Below are positions 35,650 to 45,642 of a stretch of 64,000 nt of DNA, in pieces. Source of the DNA: an uncultured Lachnospiraceae bacterium (GTDB lineage Bacteria; Bacillota; Clostridia; Lachnospirales; Lachnospiraceae). The stretch covers positions 1 through 64,000 of the forward strand of contig CANTEG010000006.1 of the NCBI GenBank assembly GCA_947652735.1. The letters run 5' to 3'. Made by a program: the position numbers and the translations under genes. The stretch's first letter is position 1. Every line of letters begins with the position of its first letter. The notes beneath the pieces were generated by a model. It made no database searches and was not told where the DNA came from. It worked only from the letters and a program-made list of their open reading frames with translations.

Positions 35650-38600
35650 ATGTATTTAAAAAGCATAGAGGTATATGGGTTTAAATCCTTTGCAAATAAA
35701 ATTTTGTTTAAATTTAATAACGGTATAACAGGTATAGTCGGTCCGAACGGCTCAGGAAAAAGTAATGTTGCAGATGCCGTAAGATGGGTTTTGGGTGAAC
35801 AGAGTGCCAAGCAGCTCCGAGGTGCAAAGATGGAGGATGTTATTTTCTCCGGAACTGAGCTTAGAAAGCCGCAAGGGTCTGCCTATGTTGCCATAACGCT
35901 TGACAACAGTGACCACAGTCTTCCGATAGACTATAACGAGGTTACGGTTGCGAGACGTGTATATCGCTCTGGGGAAAGTGAATATCTGATAAATGGTGTT
36001 GCAAGCAGATTAAAGGATGTTAACAGCCTGTTTTTTGATACTGGTATCGGTAAAGAGGGATATTCCATTATCGGACAGGGACAGATTGAAAGAATCTTAA
36101 GCGGTAAGCCGGAGGAAAGGCGTGAGCTTTTTGATGAGGCGGCAGGAATCGTTAAATACAAAAAAAATAAGGCGGCAACAGAAAAGTCACTTGAAAATGA
36201 ACGGGCGAATCTTTCCCGTGTAAATGATATACTTGGCGAGCTGGAAAAGCAGGTAGGTCCTTTAAAGGCGCAGTCTGAGACTGCAAGAAAATATTTAATC
36301 TTTAAGAATGAGCTGAAAAAGCTGGATATCAATGCATTTCTCTTGGATGTGGATAAGAACAAGGAATCCCTTAAGGATTATGAGGAAAAGCTTAATATTG
36401 TGGAGACTGATGCGGTAAGACTCAGACAGGAGTTTGACCTTGCAAAAGAAGAATATGAGAAAATTGAAGCCGAGCTTTCACAGTATGATGAAAAAATCGA
36501 TGACACGAAAAATGAGATACATGATAAAAAGCTGTCAAACCAAAAATATGAGGGCGAAATAAATGTAATTGAGCAACAGATTTTATCTTATAATCAAAAT
36601 GAAGAAAATGTAAAAGAACAGCTTCAAAAGGCGAACGCCGAGCTAAAGCGCTGCGGAGAAGAACTGGAAGGCCTTTACGACAAAAAGACTGCCCTTGACG
36701 AACAGCTTGATGACGCGGATGATGTGCTTGACAGGGCAACTGAGAAAAATGAGAAGCTCAAGCAGGCAATTGCCGAAGCAGAACGTGAAATTGAAGATTC
36801 AAAAAGCGAAATAATTGAATTTTTAAATGAGGGCGGAACGTTAAAGGCAAAGGTCGGCAGGTATGACACGATGCTTGAAAATATTAATTTAAGGAAGACA
36901 GAGCTGAATCAGCGTTTTCTTGAAAGTAAAAGTGAGGAAGAAAAATATACTGCCGAGAAGGAAACCCTTGTAAAGGATATGGAAAGCCTGAATGAGGAAT
37001 ATGCAAATGTTTTGGACAGCATCACAAGAATAAACGGTGGGCTTGAAGAAAATAACAGCGAGAGCACAAAGGCAAAGGAAGATATTGCTACATATAACAA
37101 CAGGATTGTCAGCCTGAAGTCAAAGAGGGAGGCACTCAGAAATCTGACAGAACGATATGACGGATACGGAAACAGTATCAAGCGTGTCATGGAGCAAAAA
37201 GCGAAAAATCCCAAGATAATCGGTGTTGTTGCTGATATTATTGATGTTGAAAAAAAATATGAGACAGCCATTGAAACTGCCCTTGGCGGAAGTATTCAAA
37301 ATATAGTGACAGAGGATGAAACAACCGCAAAGTCTATGATTGAGTTTTTGAAAAATAACCGTTTTGGACGGGCTACATTTTTACCGATAAACTCTATCGC
37401 TGACAGGACGGAAAACAACAGGGATTTAGACAAGGAAAAAGGTTTTGTGGGAATTGCCTCAAGGCTTGTTTCCTGCGATAAAAAATATCAGACGGTTATT
37501 AATTATCTGCTTGGAAGAATTGTTGTGGTTGATAACATTGACAATGCAATTTCAATTTCAAGAAAGTACAGACAGTCACTGAGAATCGTAACATTAGAGG
37601 GAGAATTGATTAATCTCGGCGGTTCCATGACAGGCGGTGCATTTAAAAATTCCTCAAATCTTCTGGGAAGAAAAAGAGAGCTTGACGAGATATCAGAGCA
37701 GATCGAGGAAACGAAAAAACTGCTTTTAGAGTGTGAGAAAAAGCGTGAGCTGCTTGTAAAGAAGCGTGAGCTTTTGAAAGAGGAAAAGGAAAAGCTTGGA
37801 GAGACGATATCCGAGCTTTCGATTAGAAAAAATACATATTCCCTGAATCTGGAACAGCTTGAAAAGCGTCTTGAGGAAAAGCAGAAGCAATATGCTGCCA
37901 TATCAAGGGAAAATAATGAACTGTCAACGCAGATTAAGGATATCAACTTAAATAAAGAAGAACTGCTTAATAATAATAAAAAGCAGGAGGACGCCATCAA
38001 GAGCCTTGAGACAAGGATTGAGGAGCTTGAAGAACAGCTTGTTAAGGATAAGGAGGAGCTTTCAGGTTCATCCAATGAGATAAATAAATTAAACCTTGAC
38101 TTTAACACGGTAAAACAGCAATATGAGTTTGTTTTGCAAAATATACAGAGAATTAAATCAGATGAAAATATAGTCAAGGCGAACATATCCGAGCTTACGC
38201 TTAAGCAAAAGAGCGGTTCTAAGGAGATTGAGGAGCTTGTAAAGAAAATAGAAGAGCTTACGCTTTTGCTTGAGGAAAATAATAGAATTACATCGATTAA
38301 AGAACAAAAGCTTTCTGAGTATATAAGGCAAAAGGGCGAGTTAAATGAAAAGCATAAGGACTTTTTTGACAAGAGAGAAGAACTTTCACAGCAGATAAAC
38401 GGACTTGACAAATCTGCATTTAAAATTAATGCGTCCATTGAAAAGCTCTCTGAACAAAGCGAGAGCCTGAATAATTATATGTGGGAAGAATATGAGCTTA
38501 CATATAATTTGGCCAATGATTTCAGGGATGATGAATTTGTTGATATAGGAAGTCTCAAGCGGGAAATTTCTGCTGTTAAGGGCAAGATAAAACAGCTTGG

Positions 38601-39207
38601 AGATGTAAATGTAAATGCCATTGAAGATTATAAGCAGGTTGCAGAGAGATATGAGTTCTTAAAGACACAGCATGATGACATTGTAAAGGCAGAGGAAAAT
38701 CTTATGAACATCATTGCTGAGCTTGACAGGGCAATGAAGGAACAGTTTTCCGAGAAGTTTAAGGATATAAGAATCATGTTCTCAAAGGTGTTTAAGGAAT
38801 TGTTCGGTGGTGGAAAGGCAGACCTTGAGCTTGTGGATGAGGAAAATATTCTTGAGACGGGTATTAAGATTATTGCACAGCCACCGGGTAAAAAGCTTCA
38901 AAATATGATGCAGCTTTCTGGTGGAGAAAAGAGTCTTACTGCAATTGCCCTTTTGTTTGCCATTCAATGCTTAAAGCCATCGCCATTTTGTCTTTTGGAT
39001 GAGATTGAGGCGGCACTTGACGATTCAAATGTGAAGCGGTTTGCAAAATATCTGAATAAGCTTACAAAGGATACACAGTTTATCGTTATCACCCACAGAA
39101 AGGGAACGATGGAGGCTGCCGATATCCTTTATGGAATAACAATGCAGGAGAAAGGTGTCTCAACACTGGTATCCGTAAACATGATTGAATCTGAGCTTGA
39201 CGAGTAA
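35650..39207 (+). CDS. smc: Chromosome segregation protein SMC
   Basis: An 1185-residue condensin ATPase that organises and separates the chromosome with ScpA and ScpB (not in this window). It has Walker A GPNGSGKSN (about 32-40), a long coiled coil (about 165-500), a hinge (about 515-670), the returning coil (about 675-1020), signature LSGGEKSL (about 1090-1097) and Walker B CLLDEIEAALD (about 1114-1124). Full length for the family. Charge-rich coiled-coil DNA produces long but meaningless open frames on the opposite strand here. Confidence 0.97.
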   Translation: MYLKSIEVYGFKSFANKILFKFNNGITGIVGPNGSGKSNVADAVRWVLGEQSAKQLRGAKMEDVIFSGTELRKPQGSAYVAITLDNSDHSLPIDYNEVTVARRVYRSGESEYLINGVASRLKDVNSLFFDTGIGKEGYSIIGQGQIERILSGKPEERRELFDEAAGIVKYKKNKAATEKSLENERANLSRVNDILGELEKQVGPLKAQSETARKYLIFKNELKKLDINAFLLDVDKNKESLKDYEEKLNIVETDAVRLRQEFDLAKEEYEKIEAELSQYDEKIDDTKNEIHDKKLSNQKYEGEINVIEQQILSYNQNEENVKEQLQKANAELKRCGEELEGLYDKKTALDEQLDDADDVLDRATEKNEKLKQAIAEAEREIEDSKSEIIEFLNEGGTLKAKVGRYDTMLENINLRKTELNQRFLESKSEEEKYTAEKETLVKDMESLNEEYANVLDSITRINGGLEENNSESTKAKEDIATYNNRIVSLKSKREALRNLTERYDGYGNSIKRVMEQKAKNPKIIGVVADIIDVEKKYETAIETALGGSIQNIVTEDETTAKSMIEFLKNNRFGRATFLPINSIADRTENNRDLDKEKGFVGIASRLVSCDKKYQTVINYLLGRIVVVDNIDNAISISRKYRQSLRIVTLEGELINLGGSMTGGAFKNSSNLLGRKRELDEISEQIEETKKLLLECEKKRELLVKKRELLKEEKEKLGETISELSIRKNTYSLNLEQLEKRLEEKQKQYAAISRENNELSTQIKDINLNKEELLNNNKKQEDAIKSLETRIEELEEQLVKDKEELSGSSNEINKLNLDFNTVKQQYEFVLQNIQRIKSDENIVKANISELTLKQKSGSKEIEELVKKIEELTLLLEENNRITSIKEQKLSEYIRQKGELNEKHKDFFDKREELSQQINGLDKSAFKINASIEKLSEQSESLNNYMWEEYELTYNLANDFRDDEFVDIGSLKREISAVKGKIKQLGDVNVNAIEDYKQVAERYEFLKTQHDDIVKAEENLMNIIAELDRAMKEQFSEKFKDIRIMFSKVFKELFGGGKADLELVDEENILETGIKIIAQPPGKKLQNMMQLSGGEKSLTAIALLFAIQCLKPSPFCLLDEIEAALDDSNVKRFAKYLNKLTKDTQFIVITHRKGTMEAADILYGITMQEKGVSTLVSVNMIESELDE

Positions 39208-39244
39208 TTATGTTATGCGGGATATACTGATAGGAGGTATGTAT

Positions 39245-40258
39245 ATGGAAGAAGAAGTGAAGGAGAAAAAAGGGTTTTTTAAGAGGCTGAAAGAGGGGCT
39301 TACCAAAACGAGAAATAACATTGCCGAAAGCTTCACGAACATTTTTAAGGCAAGCGAGATAGACGATGATTTTTATGATGAGCTTGAGGAGACACTTATC
39401 ATGTCTGATATGGGCTTTGAAACTACGGAGAAAATCATTGATGATTTAAAGGATAAGGTCAAAGTGCTTAAAATAAAAGAGGCGGCTGCATGTAAGGAAC
39501 TTGTCATAAATATTATAAGGGATCAGATGACCGTTGATGATACGGCATATGATTTTGAAAATAAGAAAACCGTTATTCTTGTTATAGGAGTGAACGGTGT
39601 TGGCAAAACTACTTCTATAGGAAAGCTTGCTGCACAGTATAAGGCACAGGGGAAAAAGGTGCTTATGGCTGCTGCGGATACGTTCAGGGCTGCTGCCATA
39701 GACCAGCTTAAAACATGGTCGACAAGGGCAGGCGTTGATATTATCGCCCAAAATGAAGGCTCAGACCCGTCAGCAGTTGTATTTGACGCGGTAACTGCGG
39801 CTAAGGCAAGAAATACGGATATTTTGCTTATTGATACGGCAGGAAGACTCCACAACAAGAAAAACCTTATGGACGAGCTTGCAAAAATGAGAAGAATAAT
39901 CTCAAGGGAATACCCTGAGGCAAATGTTGAATCACTGATTGTACTCGACGGTACCACAGGTCAGAATGCTTTAGAGCAGGCAAGACAGTTTAGCTCAGTA
40001 ACGGAGATAAATGGTATTATCATTACAAAGCTGGACGGAACTGCAAAGGGTGGTATAGCAATTGCAATACAGGCAGAGCTTAATGTTCCTGTTAAATATA
40101 TAGGAATCGGAGAAAAAATTGAGGATTTGCAAAGATTCAATCCGAGCAGCTATGTTACAGCACTTTTTGCTGATTTTGACATAAAGTCCGATATAGAGAT
40201 TATTATAGATAATGATATAGAAAAAATACAGCCGGATGACGATTTATTTGATATGTAA
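39245..40258 (+). CDS. ftsY: Signal recognition particle receptor FtsY
   Basis: A 337-residue GTPase that docks ribosome-SRP complexes at the membrane. A short charged N-terminal region (about 1-30) precedes the NG domain. Motifs: P-loop GVNGVGKTTS (about 115-124), ADTFRAAAIDQL, DTAGR (about 198-202), TKLDG and the GIGEKIEDLQRF end. It has a much shorter acidic A domain than E. coli FtsY, as is usual in Firmicutes. ATG 39245 is 7 nt after AGGAGG; ATG 39239 is too close to it. It follows smc by 37 nt. Confidence 0.95.
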   Translation: MEEEVKEKKGFFKRLKEGLTKTRNNIAESFTNIFKASEIDDDFYDELEETLIMSDMGFETTEKIIDDLKDKVKVLKIKEAAACKELVINIIRDQMTVDDTAYDFENKKTVILVIGVNGVGKTTSIGKLAAQYKAQGKKVLMAAADTFRAAAIDQLKTWSTRAGVDIIAQNEGSDPSAVVFDAVTAAKARNTDILLIDTAGRLHNKKNLMDELAKMRRIISREYPEANVESLIVLDGTTGQNALEQARQFSSVTEINGIIITKLDGTAKGGIAIAIQAELNVPVKYIGIGEKIEDLQRFNPSSYVTALFADFDIKSDIEIIIDNDIEKIQPDDDLFDM

Positions 40259-40293
40259 TTAACCTGATTAAAAGGAAGATAGGAGTGTTTTAA

Positions 40294-41511
40294 ATGTTGA
40301 CATTAGAGAAATTTGAGGAGGCATATGAGGTAGTAAGCAAGGTTGTTCATACAACAAGCCTGATAGAAAGTGAGTTTTTTTCCTCAATCTGCGGAAACAG
40401 GGTTTACCTTAAGCCGGAAAATATGCAGCTTACGGGGGCATATAAAATACGTGGTGCATACTACAAAATAAGCACAATGTCCGAGGAGGACAGGGAAAAA
40501 GGACTTATCACTGCTTCTGCGGGCAATCATGCCCAAGGTGTTGCCTATGCCGCAAAGGCATATGGTGTAAAGGCTGTTATCGTTATGCCTACATCAACAC
40601 CGCTGATAAAGGTTAACAGAACGAAAGCATACGGTGCAGAGGTCGTTTTGTATGGCGATGTTTATGATGAGTCATGTCAATATGCACTCAAGCTTGCGGA
40701 GGAGAAAGGATATACATTTATTCATCCCTTTGATGACCTTGATGTTGCAACAGGTCAAAGTACAGTGGCGATGGAGATTATAAAGGAGCTTCCGTTTGTA
40801 GATAAGATTTTGGTGCCAGTGGGCGGCGGCGGACTTGCAACAGGTGTGTCCACACTTGCCAAGATGCTTAACCCGGGAATCAAGGTTATAGGTGTCGAGC
40901 CAAAGGGCGCGGCATGTCTTAAGGAGTCGTTTGCAAATAATGAAGTTACAACGCTTCCAACCATAGATACAATAGCAGACGGTACCGCAGTTAAAACACC
41001 GGGAAGTAAAATATTCCCATATCTTATGGAAAATCTTGATGATATTATTACGGTTGAGGACAGTGAGCTTATTGTGGCATTTCTTGATATGCTTGAAAAC
41101 CATAAAATGCTTGTTGAAAACAGCGGTTTACTTACTGTGGCTGCCTTGAAGCATTTGGAGCCTAAGGGTGAAAAGGTTGTCAGCATATTAAGCGGTGGTA
41201 ACATGGACGTTATTACTTTTTCATCTGTTGTACAGCATGGTCTTATTGCAAGAAGCCGTATTTTTACTGTTTCAATACTGCTTCCTGATAAGCCAGGTGA
41301 ATTGCAACGTGTATCAGGAGTGATAGCGGATGAAAACGGCAATATTATTAAGCTTGAGCACAACCAGTTTGTAACCATAAACCGTAACTCGGCAGTTGAG
41401 CTTGTTATTACAATAGAAGCATTTGGTCCTGAACATAAGGAACATATATTAAAGGTATTAAATGAACAGGGCTACAGACCAATAGAGAAAAAGCCTAAGG
41501 CTATATTTTAA
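40294..41511 (+). CDS. ilvA: Threonine ammonia-lyase (threonine deaminase) with ACT domain
   Basis: A 405-residue PLP enzyme that converts threonine to 2-oxobutyrate and ammonia, feeding isoleucine synthesis or threonine fermentation. The PLP-binding lysine is Lys51 in GAYKIRGA; the phosphate-binding glycine loop is GGGGLATG (about 185-192). A single C-terminal ACT-like domain (about 325-400) is smaller than the two-module regulatory domain of E. coli IlvA, so it resembles the shorter Firmicute/TdcB-with-ACT type. Regulation by an amino acid is likely; which one cannot be told. An ASKHA gene starts 5 nt after the stop. Confidence 0.92.
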   Translation: MLTLEKFEEAYEVVSKVVHTTSLIESEFFSSICGNRVYLKPENMQLTGAYKIRGAYYKISTMSEEDREKGLITASAGNHAQGVAYAAKAYGVKAVIVMPTSTPLIKVNRTKAYGAEVVLYGDVYDESCQYALKLAEEKGYTFIHPFDDLDVATGQSTVAMEIIKELPFVDKILVPVGGGGLATGVSTLAKMLNPGIKVIGVEPKGAACLKESFANNEVTTLPTIDTIADGTAVKTPGSKIFPYLMENLDDIITVEDSELIVAFLDMLENHKMLVENSGLLTVAALKHLEPKGEKVVSILSGGNMDVITFSSVVQHGLIARSRIFTVSILLPDKPGELQRVSGVIADENGNIIKLEHNQFVTINRNSAVELVITIEAFGPEHKEHILKVLNEQGYRPIEKKPKAIF

Positions 41512-41516
41512 TTAAC

Positions 41517-42662
41517 ATGAAAAAAAATAAGGGAAAAGCCTATGCGTATGCTGTCGATATGGGAAGTACATGTATTGATGCCGTTATTTTAGATTTAAGT
41601 GAGGGACAAAGGGTATCGGAACGGAGCTTTAAAAACAGGCAGTCGTTATATGGCAGTGATGTAATAAACCGAATACTTGCAGCAGCCAGAGACAATGAAA
41701 AGCTTAAAGCAATGAAAAAAATGGTTTGTGACGATTTAAGGAGCAATGCGGAAGATATGCTTGGTGAGCTTAAGCTTTCACCAGAAGATATAAAAATGAT
41801 TTGCATATGTGGAAATGCAACCATGATAAGTATTCTTCTTGAATATGACTTGGAGAGTATGGGACATGCACCGTTTTCCACAAAGCTTAGGGAGTCGGTA
41901 AGCTGTTCGTCGGAATTACTGTTTGAGGATGATTATTTTTTTGGTGCACCGCTTATTTTGTCGGGTACGGCAAGTGCTTTTATAGGTGGTGATATCTTGG
42001 CGGGGATGTCATATATAGAAAAAAGCATGATTCCAAAATGCTATGACAGTAAGAATCTTAACTGGATGCTCCTTGATTTGGGAACAAACGGTGAGATGGT
42101 GGTATGTTCTGACGGAACATATTATGCAACATCTGCTTCCTGTGGACCTGCATTTGAGGGCTGTACGAGAAAGCAGCATGTATACGGAAGCAGTACATTA
42201 GATGCCATAGCACTTGGACTTAAGACAAAAAACATATCGGTTAACGGAGCACTTAGGGAACCCTTTGACAAGAAGGGAATAAGCATATCAGGTGTGGCAC
42301 TTACTGCTGACATAATACGGGACATTTTACTTGCCAAGGCAGCAATCAGAACAGGAATTGACTTTCTGATAAGGGAGGCAGGGCTTAGTGTGGACGACAT
42401 GGACGTGGTTTTTCTTGCAGGCGGCTTTGGATTTTACCTGAATTTGGATACGGCATGTTATATTGGGCTGCTTCCTGAAGAATTTAAGGGTAAAGTAAAG
42501 GTGATTGGAAACTCATCGCTTGCAGGAGCGTGCAGAATCTGTCTGGATGCCGACACGCTTGAACATATGAATTCATACATCGGAGAAAATAAAATAAAGG
42601 TGTTACAGCTTGCAGATAAAAGCTTGTATCAGGAACAGCTTATATCAAATATGACATTTTAA
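41517..42662 (+). CDS. RACo-like ASKHA-domain protein (DUF4445), no ferredoxin domain
   Basis: A 381-residue protein matching the C-terminal ASKHA ATPase part of corrinoid-protein reactivators (RACo/RamA family). Visible motifs: AVDMGSTCIDAVI near the start, GNATMISILL, HAPF, LLDLGTNGEMVV, SASCGPAFEGC and FLAGGFG. Family reactivators use ATP and an Fe-S cluster to reduce Co(II) corrinoids; the 2Fe-2S or CxxC-rich ferredoxin domain they carry is absent here. It is tightly linked to ilvA (5-nt gap) without a clear ribosome-binding site. A role in reactivating the MetH encoded at 16.3 kb is an inference; activating another enzyme is equally possible. Confidence 0.75.
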   Translation: MKKNKGKAYAYAVDMGSTCIDAVILDLSEGQRVSERSFKNRQSLYGSDVINRILAAARDNEKLKAMKKMVCDDLRSNAEDMLGELKLSPEDIKMICICGNATMISILLEYDLESMGHAPFSTKLRESVSCSSELLFEDDYFFGAPLILSGTASAFIGGDILAGMSYIEKSMIPKCYDSKNLNWMLLDLGTNGEMVVCSDGTYYATSASCGPAFEGCTRKQHVYGSSTLDAIALGLKTKNISVNGALREPFDKKGISISGVALTADIIRDILLAKAAIRTGIDFLIREAGLSVDDMDVVFLAGGFGFYLNLDTACYIGLLPEEFKGKVKVIGNSSLAGACRICLDADTLEHMNSYIGENKIKVLQLADKSLYQEQLISNMTF

Positions 42663-42737
42663 GAGATATGAAGCATAAGCCTATTGGTTGAGGGTAAATT
42701 GCAAATTGGTTGATGCTGGAAGCTTCAAGGAGATTTT

Positions 42738-44477
42738 ATGAGTATTCAGATGGATTTTAAGTTTATAGACTTTCTATTAAAGTATACGTCAGGTAAAATT
42801 GAAGATATGCCTCTTTATCATGGCAATGATGTGTCGGAATTTATAGCGGCAGATGAAAGTACGGACATAAAATGCATATGCCCAAATAAAAAAGGTGTGT
42901 CAGCATCCGCCATAAAAAGACTTTACAACACCCTTGCGTCAGATGATAAGATTAATCTTTCAGGGTTTGGAATGATGGCTGACGGTGAGATGATAGCCGA
43001 GTATTACAAGGAGCCGTATAAAAAGAACTACCGCCATGTATCATTTTCTATGTGTAAATCTGTTATTTCAATGGCAGTGGGTATTGCAGAGCATGAGGGA
43101 CTTTTATCCTTAAATGAAAAGGTTTCAGATATATTTACCGCACATGACGGTGTCTTTTTTAAGAGGGGCATGAAGGATATTACCATAAAAAATCTTCTTA
43201 CCATGACGAGCTGTGTAAGCTTTGATGAGGTTGGTTCTGTTTTTACAATGGATTGGCGAAGGGCATATATGAGCAGTGATATTTCATTTGTGTCTGAGTC
43301 GGGCTTTAGTTATAACAGTATGAATACCTATATGCTGGCTGCCGTAATTGTCAGCAGGACAGGTAAGTCTGTTATGGACTATTTGAAAGAAAAGCTTTTT
43401 GACTACATGAAGCTATATGATATAACATGGGATAAATGCCCTATGGGAATTGAAAAGGGTGGGTTTGGAATGAAGCTTTCCCTTGTTGATATGCTAAAGC
43501 TTGGACAGTTGTATTTAAACAATGGAATGTGGATGGTTGACGGTGAAAAAAAACAGCTTATTCCAAAGGAATGGGTGGAAGAATCCACAAAAATGCATGT
43601 GAGACTGGGTAGAAATAACATAGCAGGTTATGGATATCACATATGGCTGCTTACAGATGGAAGCTTTCTTTATAACGGTGTATTTGGACAGAATGTATAT
43701 GTAAACAGGGACAGAGGTATTGTTATAGCCACAACAGCATCTTCATATGATATCTTTCCAGATGGAAGAATTGTCAGGCTGTTGTCTGAATTTGCTGCCT
43801 GTGACAGCAATTTTAAACCAAAGATAACAAATAATATCCCTTGCTTTCATGGCTCCGTTTTAAAAAAATATATGAATAAGCTGTCAGATATGTCACCGTA
43901 TGCTGCAAACCGGTTCAGAGAGTATTTTGGGTTACATTTCGGAATAGAATATAAATTTGACGAATATGCAGGAAGTATTCTTCCTATCTCCATTCAGTGC
44001 GTTTACTCTGTGTACCAGACAGGTATCAAGAGCATTAAGCTGGGATTTAAGGATGATATATTGTATTTCAGGGTATGCGAGAATGGCATTTTATATAACA
44101 TAAGACTTGGCTATAAAAAAGGGGAGTCATATATATATCAGATGCTGGAAATAAAAGGTAAGAGCTTTCCGATTGCTGCGGGGGCAGTTGTCGCCTTTGA
44201 TGAGGATGATAAGCCGCTTATCAAGATTAAGATAATTTATCTTGAGGAGGTTGGAATTATGAGCTTTAAGCTTATGTTCGAGGGTGGAAAGCTTATTCTT
44301 AAAACAATGGAGCTTCCGGGACTTTATACTGTTGCAGGAAAGCTTTCAAAAGAGGAGTACATCAAAAAGAAAAATTACAAAATTCCAATAAAAAATATTT
44401 TTGAAACTCCTGACTATATGAAATATAAATTGAAAAAGGTGCTTGAGCCTGTCGTTACAGGCAGAGCTGATTTATAA
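42738..44477 (+). CDS. NylB-like serine hydrolase (beta-lactamase family), extended C-terminus
   Basis: A 579-residue protein with a class-C beta-lactamase fold. The nucleophile motif SMCK (Ser about 104, Lys about 107) and the YNSMNT segment (Tyr about 192) resemble the S-x-x-K and Y-N-S-x-N-T pattern of 6-aminohexanoate-dimer hydrolase and esterase relatives, not the Y-x-N of true beta-lactamases. The catalytic domain ends near residue 360; the remaining ~215 residues are beta-rich with no recognised domain. There is no signal peptide, so it is probably cytoplasmic. Start supported by AAGGAGA. Substrate unknown; antibiotic resistance should not be assumed. Confidence 0.8.
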   Translation: MSIQMDFKFIDFLLKYTSGKIEDMPLYHGNDVSEFIAADESTDIKCICPNKKGVSASAIKRLYNTLASDDKINLSGFGMMADGEMIAEYYKEPYKKNYRHVSFSMCKSVISMAVGIAEHEGLLSLNEKVSDIFTAHDGVFFKRGMKDITIKNLLTMTSCVSFDEVGSVFTMDWRRAYMSSDISFVSESGFSYNSMNTYMLAAVIVSRTGKSVMDYLKEKLFDYMKLYDITWDKCPMGIEKGGFGMKLSLVDMLKLGQLYLNNGMWMVDGEKKQLIPKEWVEESTKMHVRLGRNNIAGYGYHIWLLTDGSFLYNGVFGQNVYVNRDRGIVIATTASSYDIFPDGRIVRLLSEFAACDSNFKPKITNNIPCFHGSVLKKYMNKLSDMSPYAANRFREYFGLHFGIEYKFDEYAGSILPISIQCVYSVYQTGIKSIKLGFKDDILYFRVCENGILYNIRLGYKKGESYIYQMLEIKGKSFPIAAGAVVAFDEDDKPLIKIKIIYLEEVGIMSFKLMFEGGKLILKTMELPGLYTVAGKLSKEEYIKKKNYKIPIKNIFETPDYMKYKLKKVLEPVVTGRADL

Positions 44478-44483
44478 AAGGTA

Positions 44484-45293
44484 ATGGTGCAAAAAATGCA
44501 AATGAAAACAATAGCCAGTGGAAGCAGCGGAAACTGTATTTATGCAGGCAATGAAAACACCACAATTCTTGTGGATGTAGGAATCAGTAAAAAAAGAATA
44601 AGAGAAGGTCTTAGTGAAATAGATCTTGATTTGCCAGATGTTGACGGAATATTAATTACACATGAACATATTGACCATGTAAAGGCTTTGGGTGTAATAT
44701 CTAGAAGTTACAATATTCCAATCTATGCAACTGCTGATACGTGTAGTGAAATATGTAACATGAAAGCACTGGGGGATTTTAACAGTGAGCTTTTTGTTCC
44801 CATTGAACCAGATATAAGCTTTAACATAGGAAGTATTACGGTAAAACCCCACAGTATATGGCATGATGCGGCAGACCCTGTCTGCTATAGCCTTACCTGT
44901 GACGGAAAGAAAATATCCATTGCCACAGATTTGGGAGATTACGACGAATATCTTGTAAGGGCACTCGGGAATTCGGATATATTGCTTGTGGAGGCAAATC
45001 ACGATATACGGATGCTTCAGGTGGGACCTTACCCGTACAATGTCAAGCAGAGAATTTTGGGAAAACGGGGGCATCTGTCCAATGAGGCAGGCGGAAAGCT
45101 TATCAGGACGCTTCTTAACGACCATATTAAAAGCATAATTTTAGGCCATTTAAGTGATAAAAATAATTATCCAGAGCTTGCTTACGAGGCTGTAAAAAAT
45201 GAACTTTCAGGAAATGAATATGCAGATGATGTAAGGGAGTTCAATCTGACTGTTGCGGGAAGAAATACGCCGGGGGGGCTTGTATGTCTGTAA
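44484..45293 (+). CDS. yycJ: YycJ/WalJ-like metallo-beta-lactamase-fold hydrolase
   Basis: A 269-residue MBL-fold protein. The N-terminal SGSSGN and the metal-binding motif THEHIDH (about 57-63), followed by conserved histidines in HSIWHDAADP and a late GHLSDKNN, fit the YycJ/WalJ family, linked in other Firmicutes to DNA or cell-wall processes. The start is uncertain: ATG 44484 sits very close to AAAAGG, and ATG 44496 would shorten it by four residues. It overlaps no gene and follows the serine hydrolase by 6 nt. Usual walRK neighbours are absent. Confidence 0.75.
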   Translation: MVQKMQMKTIASGSSGNCIYAGNENTTILVDVGISKKRIREGLSEIDLDLPDVDGILITHEHIDHVKALGVISRSYNIPIYATADTCSEICNMKALGDFNSELFVPIEPDISFNIGSITVKPHSIWHDAADPVCYSLTCDGKKISIATDLGDYDEYLVRALGNSDILLVEANHDIRMLQVGPYPYNVKQRILGKRGHLSNEAGGKLIRTLLNDHIKSIILGHLSDKNNYPELAYEAVKNELSGNEYADDVREFNLTVAGRNTPGGLVCL

Positions 45294-45347
45294 AGGGTTT
45301 TTAAGAAAATATACATATGGATTTTTAATCAGGAGGATAACAAAAGG

Positions 45348-45620
45348 ATGAAAAAGACAATTATAACAGTGTTAGGTAAGGATAAGGTTGGCATTATAGC
45401 TAAGGTGTGTGTATACCTTTCACAAAACAGCATTAATATTCTTGATATTGCACAGACAATCGTTGATGGATATTTTAATATGATGATGGTTGTGGATACA
45501 TCAACAGCCACAAAGGACCATGTAATGATAGCTGATGAGCTTTCAGATATAGGCGATGAGCTTGGTGTTCAGATTAAGGCACAGCAGGAAGAAATTTTCG
45601 ATATGATGCACAGATTGTAA
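45348..45620 (+). CDS. ACT domain protein (UPF0237)
   Basis: A 90-residue protein made of one ACT domain ([18 protein letters not shown], then INILDI). ACT domains bind amino acids and regulate partner proteins. It lies 22 nt before a PFL-family (UPF0210) gene; the two are a conserved pair in many Firmicutes, so it probably controls that partner. AGGAGG lies 11 nt before the start. The ligand is unknown. Confidence 0.9.
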   Translation: MKKTIITVLGKDKVGIIAKVCVYLSQNSINILDIAQTIVDGYFNMMMVVDTSTATKDHVMIADELSDIGDELGVQIKAQQEEIFDMMHRL

Positions 45621-45642
45621 AATTAACAGAAAGGGCAGACAT

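Noticed and set aside
37503-38438. A 311-codon open frame on the minus strand
   Set aside because: It lies opposite the coiled coil of smc; its translation is a Ser/Phe/Leu-rich mirror of Glu/Lys codons and has no start signal or domain.
40755-41378. A 207-codon open frame on the minus strand
   Set aside because: It is antisense to threonine deaminase and has no recognisable motif.
42738-44477. Possible beta-lactam resistance gene
   Set aside because: The motifs fit NylB-like hydrolases, there is no signal peptide and nothing else points to resistance.
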